DNA of 64,000 nucleotides from Kitasatospora sp. NBC_00240 (GTDB lineage: Bacteria > Actinomycetota > Actinomycetes > Streptomycetales > Streptomycetaceae), in assembly GCF_026342405.1 (NCBI RefSeq), contig NZ_JAPEMU010000003.1, positions 124,001 to 188,000 of the forward strand, given 5' to 3'. This document shows, one piece after another, positions 59,586 through 64,000 of the stretch. Position numbers and translations under genes: made by a program. The notes below the pieces were generated by a model, which saw nothing but the letters and a program-made list of their open reading frames with translations, was not told the DNA's origin and searched no databases. Numbering within the stretch: position 1 is the stretch's first letter; each line of letters starts with the position of its first letter.

Positions 59586-59918
59586 GTGATCACCCTGCTG
59601 ACCGTCATCCGAAAGAAGCCCGAGGTCTCCGCGGAGGAGTTCCGGCACTTCATGAGGCACGAGTACGGGCCGACGTACCAGGCACTCCCGCAGACCCGCG
59701 CCTATGTGCAGTACCACCTCACGGACCTCGCCGCGGACGGGGTGGAGGACCCGATCGACGCGATCGTCCAGATCAGCTTCGAATCCGAGGAAGCCATGGC
59801 CGAGGCGCTGGCGACCGACGCGTACAAGCAGGCCCACAAGCTGCGCGAACACTACATGCGCGAGACTTCCGCGGGCATCCACTCCGCCCGTGTCGACGAC
59901 ATCGTCACTTTCGTGTAA
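59586..59918 (+). CDS. EthD-like / ABM-fold protein
   Basis: 110 residues from GTG 59586 with GAAGGGA upstream. Dimeric alpha/beta-barrel fold of the EthD type: ITLLTVIRKKPEVSAEEFRH, FMRHEYGPTYQALPQTRAYV, VQISFESEEAMAEALAT. EthD-like proteins assist ether or aromatic degradation and polyketide ring cyclisation. It is oriented away from the aldo/keto reductase. The opposite strand still carries an open frame of the truncated NTPase gene next to it, which is a shadow. Confidence 0.75.
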   Translation: MITLLTVIRKKPEVSAEEFRHFMRHEYGPTYQALPQTRAYVQYHLTDLAADGVEDPIDAIVQISFESEEAMAEALATDAYKQAHKLREHYMRETSAGIHSARVDDIVTFV

Positions 59919-61482
59919 TCGGGGGCACGCGGTGCCAGGGAACCCGTCCGACCGCTGGTCCTGCAATGCCTGGAGGTGGCCCCTCGGCGGGTGGCCCTGC
60001 GCGTCCAGGGCCACGACCGAGCCGTCCGGCATCGCGGCGATCGATCGGGTTGCGGGAGGGACCGGGTTCGCGGGGACGCCGGTGAGCCGGCCGGTCTCCA
60101 GGTTCGCGGCCCGAAGCGTCCCGCTCGCGTCCGCGAGCAGCACGTACCCAGCGTGCGCGCCCCGGGTGAGGGCCGCAGCAACGAGCGGCGGGCCCGCGGG
60201 CGCAAGCCAGGTCGCCCATTGCACGCGCCAAGTCCCGGGCCCATCGAGTGCGGCGGCCGCGGCCGGGTCGTGGTCGAGCAACCGCGTCCGCAGGACCGCC
60301 GCGCGCACCGTGGCGTCCGGGGCGTCGATAAGCGCGGGTCCGGCGGCACGCCACGCGGCTGCGTAGCGGCCGTCGGGGTGGGCGGCGAAAACGGCGGTAA
60401 CAGCCGCCGGGTCGGCGTGGACCAGGAAGTGCAGGTCCGTCAGCAGGGTGGCCGCGCTGCCCGCCTGCACCGCGTGGTGCAGGAGCAGCCCGAGGAACTC
60501 CGGGTCAGCAGCAGGCAGATCCGGCGTACCCGCGGGCGTGCGGGGCACGACGGCGGCCAGCGCCCGCATCGCGGCGCCGTGGTCCGGCTCCGGTGCGCCG
60601 ACGGTCACGGCCTCGCGCAGCGGACCTGCGGGCAGCCACCAGGTGTCCTCGGTGGCGCTGTGGGCCGGCAGCAGGCGTACCGCCCGCTCGACATCGGCGG
60701 GCGCGGCCAGCGCGGACCATTGCGCGCGGTTGAGCGGGCGGGGTGCTGCAGCGAGGGCGCGCAAGGCGGGCCGCAGCTCGTCCGGCGGTGCTGCCCACCA
60801 GGCAGCTGCCACTCCCCCCCGTTACCTTTTTCGTGGCCCCGCCGACGGCCGCCTGGGCGGGAGTGCGTGCGGCGAGCCGCGCAAGGGACGGGTTGGGGAA
60901 CACGGTGTCCGCGTCAAGAATGAAGTGCGGGGCGAGGGTGCGGTACCAGCGGGTGAAGCCAGCGGGGTCCGTCCACTGCGGCTGGTCGAGGGCGAGCAGC
61001 GCCGGCGCGGGGACGTCTGCCGGGGCGCAGAGCCCCGCGGTGGGGTCCGCGGGATCCGCCACGATCCGGACGTGAGGCAGGGCCAGCAGCCGCGACAGCA
61101 GTTCGGTGATCCGGTCGGGCTCGCAGGCGAGGTTCAGGTCCCAGAGCAGCAGCAGGCAGGGCCGGACGTCCGGGCGCAGATCCGCCACCAGACCCGTGGG
61201 GGTGGTCGAAGCCAGCCCCAGGCGGCCGGTGAGCAGCCAGCTGGCGCTCTCTCCCGTCAGACCCGCGGCGGACAGGGCCGCAACCCGGCGCCCGCCGGCC
61301 GGGCCGTCCGGCGCGCTGCACGCCGTCGCCAGCCAGCTCAGCAGATGCGACTTCCCACTGCCCGGGCCACCGGACACCCGACACCACCGCGGAGCCCGGT
61401 CGTCGCCCAGCCAACCGAGCAGGGCGCGCCCGGTCGGCCACCTCCCGGCCCGCAGCGGCGGCAACCAACCATCGACACTCAT
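59919..61482 (-). pseudogene. P-loop NTPase, frameshifted and 3'-truncated
   Basis: Starts at ATG 61482 (SVDGWLPPLRAGR). Walker A is VSGGPGSGKSHLLSWLATA and a Walker B-like strand is PCLLLLWDLNL. At about 60810-60820 the frame breaks at a run of seven G (minus strand); six G would give KKVTGGVAAAWWAAPPDELR, joining it to the second frame, which continues (LVHADPAAVTAVFAAHPDGR, WATWLAPAGPPLVAAAL) to 59940. No natural stop is reached: past 59930 the frame runs antisense through the EthD-like gene. So one frameshift and an abrupt loss of the 3' end. Related full-length genes are large streptomycete ATP-binding proteins of unknown role. Confidence 0.65.
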
Positions 61483-61690
61483 TACATGAACCCCCGTCAC
61501 GACCCGTGTCAGTCTGGAAGCGGGTCACTTCGGACAGTCGTCGGCGAACAGCCGCGACGTCTTGCTCACCGAGGTCTGAACGCGATGTTGACGGTCCGGG
61601 TGGTCGTCGGTGTGATCTCCCGTGATCCCGCCAACTGTGTGAATCTGGCCGAGCATCGGCCCGGCACTGTGCCAGGGTGCTGCTTGACGT

Positions 61691-61960
61691 ACTGAACGGC
61701 GGATCCGGCCGGTTACCTTCTGGTGCGGGACAGCGGATGGGCACACCGCGGAGTGGGCGCCGCCGACGCTTCGGGTGTACCACCGCTTCGCCGAGCCTCG
61801 GTTCCTCCTCTGCCGGGAGGGCGTCTTCAAAGCGAAGTGGGCCTACGCCGCGACCCTGCCGGACGTGATGGGCCTGCTCGCCCAGCGGGCTCCGGCGGTG
61901 CAGGCCCTCGCTCTGACCGGCACCTGCCGGCCCAGGCCGGAACAACGGTTCCGAGGGTGA
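61691..61960 (+). pseudogene. fragment of unrecognised protein
   Basis: An open frame, with no proper start, reads RRIRPVTFWCGTADGHTAEW, TLRVYHRFAEPRFLLCREGV and KWAYAATLPDVMGLLAQRAP, strongly protein-like, ending at TGA 61958-61960. It is most likely the 3' part of a gene whose 5' end is lost. Family unknown. Confidence 0.35.
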
Positions 61961-61977
61961 CGAACGAGGAGTAGAAG

Positions 61978-62230
61978 ATGTCGTTCACCGCCGTGCACCG
62001 GGAACACGGCCTGCTGGACTCCACCGATCCCGGGCTGGGCAGCGGATGGGCGGGGGAGGCGATCCAACCGGGTCCAGCCCCGTGTACCGCTCGGCTGTCC
62101 GGAGTGCAGGCACGCTCTCCACGGGAAGCTCTCTCCCCCCACCAAGGCGGCTGTGTCACTTCGCCCATGACCCGGGCGCCCCGCGGTGCAACCCATGTCC
62201 CGCATGTCCCACACACCCCGTCACCCTGGC
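61978..62230 (+). pseudogene. CoiA-like competence protein, decayed
   Basis: ATG 61978 has GAGGAG at 61966-61971. The start MSFTAVHREHGLLDSTDPGL then GSGWAGEAI matches the opening of streptomycete CoiA-like proteins. The next conserved block (RVPLGCPECRHALHGKLSP) is in another frame from 62081, and the third (LCHFAHDPGAPRCN, the FAHDPG signature) in a third frame near 62155. Two frameshifts in 250 bp, and the rest of the gene is missing. Confidence 0.55.
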
Positions 62231-62578
62231 GACGGGCACCCCACCGAAGCGAGGATCCAGAAGATCACCGGCATCCTCATCGGCGCCGCCGTCACTGCCC
62301 TGACCGCCGTCCTGCCCACCGCCAACACGACGGGCCACCCACGCAGCCAAGGACCAACCGCCGCCCCACCCGCAGCCGCCGCAAGCCAGGCCGCCGCCGA
62401 CAACGAGAACCAGCAAGAGGAGGAGACCCCCGCAGGACGAGAACTCCACGGCCATCAGCACCCGACCGGCCAGAACGACGCTCCCGCCCCCAAAACACAG
62501 TTTCGGTCCGGCGTCTGGGAGGAGAAGGCGCTGAAGGCCGTCATTCTGCAGGTGATGGCCTGCGGGCCGTCGGAGTGA
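62195..62578 (+). CDS. small hypothetical protein with one hydrophobic segment
   Basis: 127 residues from ATG 62195 (GTG 62186 also possible). One moderately hydrophobic stretch (ITGILIGAAVTALTAVLPTA) near the N-terminus, then a long Ala/Gln/Glu/Pro-rich region (AAAASQAAADNENQQEEETP) and a short end KALKAVILQVMACGPSE. It could be a single-pass membrane protein. No ribosome binding site; it follows the decayed CoiA-like gene and may itself be an artefact. Confidence 0.35.
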   Translation: MSRMSHTPRHPGDGHPTEARIQKITGILIGAAVTALTAVLPTANTTGHPRSQGPTAAPPAAAASQAAADNENQQEEETPAGRELHGHQHPTGQNDAPAPKTQFRSGVWEEKALKAVILQVMACGPSE

Positions 62579-62591
62579 CAGACGTTGGCAC

Positions 62592-62676
62592 GGACGCCCC
62601 CTCCTCGCCGCTTGATCAAGCAACCCGGCTAACCTACGCTGTCACAGCACTGCATTCACGAAGTCGCACTGGAATA
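62592..62676. other. short region downstream of the secreted protein gene
   Basis: 85 bp containing no gene. It is less GC-rich than its surroundings and lies at the 3' ends of two convergent genes. Confidence 0.3.
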
Positions 62677-63450
62677 CTAAACGGATCCAAGCAGGAAGAC
62701 CCGCCTATTGGGGTCCGACTGGCTGGCGGGCGGCAGCGCTCTGCCGCACGCGGACTCAACCATGCCCCTCTGAGTGGCCTGGGCATTTCCGGTTGGGGCG
62801 ACCATCGTCACGCCGTTGAGGTACCAGATGTAGTGGCCGCGTTGGCGGTCACCGAAGTTTACCCGCAGTCGGCCGTGGAAATTCTGATGCTGCGTGCCCA
62901 CCGTTGCGCGTACCTGGCGTCCGGGGTTGACGCTTACAGTGAAGCGGTTTTCCGCAGTGAACTGCGTACCCCAGGTTCTGCTCGCCTGGAATCCAATGTC
63001 GAAGAAGAGCGCCTTGATGGAGAATTCTGCCCCGCCACCGACCGTCCAGCTGGCGAACTTGGTGGTCGTGGATCCTATTTGATTGGTGATTGCCGCAGTC
63101 GCCCCGGGGGAACAGTTCTTCAGAGTGTCCCCAACGTAGTTCCATACAGTGTATTTCCCCGACGGGAAGCTCGTTTCCTCGAACGTGCAGCTGTGGTTCT
63201 TGATGAGTTTTTCGGCGAAATCGAGCAGCTTCTGAGGATCGCCGGGCAGGCCGGGGGCTGCGCCTTCCGCATGCAGATGGGCGTTGAGGGCGCCGAGATT
63301 GTTGGAGCAGATGTCTTGGAGTTCCTGCTGGGTGAACCCTCCAGCAGCCTGGGCAGGCGAAGCCAGCGTGGCTCCGCCGACCAATAGGCTTAGGGTTGTG
63401 CCCGCGATGGCCGCAGATCTCGCTGTACGGGACAGTCGGTTTCCATTCAT
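62677..63450 (-). CDS. secreted protein of unknown function
   Basis: 257 residues from ATG 63450 with GAGAGG upstream. Clear Sec signal peptide: basic start MNGNRLSRTARSAAIAGTTL, hydrophobic LSLLVGGATLASPAQA with an AQA cleavage site. The mature part is beta-rich with alternating polar residues (FASWTVGGGAEFSIKALFFD, RFTVSVNPGRQVRATVGTQH, FHGRLRVNFGDRQRGHYIWY) and several Cys that could form disulfides. The pattern recalls beta-pore-forming or lectin-like secreted proteins, but no family is assigned. Lower GC than its neighbours, which may mean recent acquisition. Confidence 0.7.
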   Translation of the reverse strand: MNGNRLSRTARSAAIAGTTLSLLVGGATLASPAQAAGGFTQQELQDICSNNLGALNAHLHAEGAAPGLPGDPQKLLDFAEKLIKNHSCTFEETSFPSGKYTVWNYVGDTLKNCSPGATAAITNQIGSTTTKFASWTVGGGAEFSIKALFFDIGFQASRTWGTQFTAENRFTVSVNPGRQVRATVGTQHQNFHGRLRVNFGDRQRGHYIWYLNGVTMVAPTGNAQATQRGMVESACGRALPPASQSDPNRRVFLLGSV

Positions 63451-63758
63451 CTTGCGTATCCTCTCGATTCCAGTCGGCTGCTGAACTCCCTGAGGGACGG
63501 AACGGGTGCTGATGTTTTCACGTGCCACTGATCGCCCCCAAGGGGCGGCCAGCAGTGGTACGTTCCCTTAAGAGTAAAGAGCTCGGTGCTGTTCGTAGCC
63601 GACCTGGTGGGCCAGGCTTGGCCCGTTTCACCCCTAATTTGTAGTTCCGCTGCGAAGCCGACGCGGTGGTATTAGAGTCGACGCCAGCATCTGTATAGAC
63701 ATCCGCCAGATAGCCAGTTCTCTCCGTATCTCGCATCCCAGGACCTCGGCGTAGTCGA
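63451..63758. other. intergenic region with promoter(s) of divergent genes
   Basis: 308 bp between the divergent secreted-protein gene and the partial ORF at the window end. It is relatively AT-rich for this DNA (for example around 63570-63700). I see no gene in it; promoters are expected. Confidence 0.4.
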
Positions 63759-64000
63759 ATGATGTCCGGTTCGGGATCACGTCAGCCCGAGGAACTGAAG
63801 GGGGTGGCTGGGGACGCGGGGCAGTCGGGGCTGGGGGCGAGCATGGAGGCGATCCTGGCAGGGCCTCGGGAGTCGGTCCAGCAGGCCAACGCGCTGCGGG
63901 TCTTGGAGCTGGCCAGCGTTCCCACTCCGACTGTGGCCGCTCTCCACAACTCCCGCTGGACCGCTGGCTACCGTCTGAGTGCCGCCCCTTGTCCGGCCTG
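63759..64000 (+). CDS. partial hypothetical ORF running off the window
   Basis: Open from tandem ATGs at 63759/63762 to the edge. Reads SGSGSRQPEELKGVAGDAGQ, then EAILAGPRESVQQANALRVL, ELASVPTPTVAALHNSRWTA, GYRLSAAPCPA. Composition is plausible for a regulator or defence-type protein start, but no family can be named. Confidence 0.4.
   Translation, partial: MMSGSGSRQPEELKGVAGDAGQSGLGASMEAILAGPRESVQQANALRVLELASVPTPTVAALHNSRWTAGYRLSAAPCPA

Noticed and set aside
1..64000. rRNA genes, prophage structural genes, PKS/NRPS modules, origin of replication
   Set aside because: No sequence resembling them was seen on either strand.

Overview
The window is very GC-rich DNA from an actinomycete of the Streptomyces/Kitasatospora type. 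The evidence is GTG/TTG starts, ATGA/GTGA/TGATG translational overlaps, several leaderless promoters (TAGNNT about 7 nt before ATG), GNAT/Nudix/XRE/DUF-type regulators typical of streptomycetes, and an initiator tRNA without an encoded CCA. It reads as chromosomal accessory sequence. The left half is well-ordered operons; the right half (about 33.6-62.5 kb) is a mosaic of insertion sequences, truncated genes and short catabolic operons.

Region 1 (1-11.6 kb): a GAF protein, a frameshifted acyl-CoA dehydrogenase, then a tightly overlapping run: a DUF5999-like protein, a DUF574-type methyltransferase, two proteins of a streptomycete regulatory type (one with a DUF5753-like C-terminus), a GH15 glucoamylase/trehalase-like enzyme, a LuxR-HTH protein, two paralogous proteins each made of two degenerate Nudix folds, and a GNAT protein.

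Region 2 (11.6-29.1 kb): the most interesting part. It holds an S-adenosylhomocysteine-hydrolase-like Rossmann protein (split by an in-frame TAG), a small CxC-xx-C protein, a class I methyltransferase, a phosphoribosyltransferase-like protein and a HAD phosphatase, all overlapping. Two pathway-type regulators follow. Next come a B12-binding-type radical SAM enzyme preceded by a short ribosome-bound-looking ORF, a divergent minimal nucleotidyltransferase, an aldo/keto reductase, an endonuclease/exonuclease/phosphatase-fold protein, a CYTH-like protein, a P-loop kinase and a PEP-synthase/rifampicin-phosphotransferase-like dikinase without a PEP barrel. The content suggests synthesis and phosphorylation or nucleotidylation of a sugar- or nucleoside-like metabolite. 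I do not recognise it as a described pathway.

Region 3 (29.1-38 kb): a leaderless Nudix gene, a decayed AlkC-type DNA alkylation repair gene, a PCMT-type methyltransferase with a short coupled upstream ORF, a two-Nudix protein reading directly into a cysteine hydrolase that is interrupted by a 1405-bp ISL3-family element with an 8-bp target duplication, an MFS exporter, and remnants.

Region 4 (38-45.8 kb): hypothetical genes, a membrane protein, tRNA-fMet(CAT) with a strong terminator, and a gene-poor tract with a 91-bp hairpin.

Region 5 (45.8-51.6 kb): two identical inverted copies of a 1580-bp IS flank an IS5-family element. Beside them lie the C-terminal half of a class I lysyl-tRNA synthetase and fused scraps of an IS5-type transposase and a RecD-like helicase.

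Region 6 (51.7-60 kb): a TetR regulator with a probable operator (consensus AACGRAAACNNWCGTT), two further copies of which precede a flavin monooxygenase / amidohydrolase / VOC-ABM operon. A SnoaL-like protein, an SDR, an XRE/MmyB-type regulator, an aldo/keto reductase and an EthD-like protein follow, together resembling a small aromatic or polyketide-like catabolic/detoxification locus. Region 7 (60-64 kb): a frameshifted, truncated P-loop NTPase, a CoiA-like pseudogene, a small membrane protein, a secreted protein and a partial ORF at the right edge.
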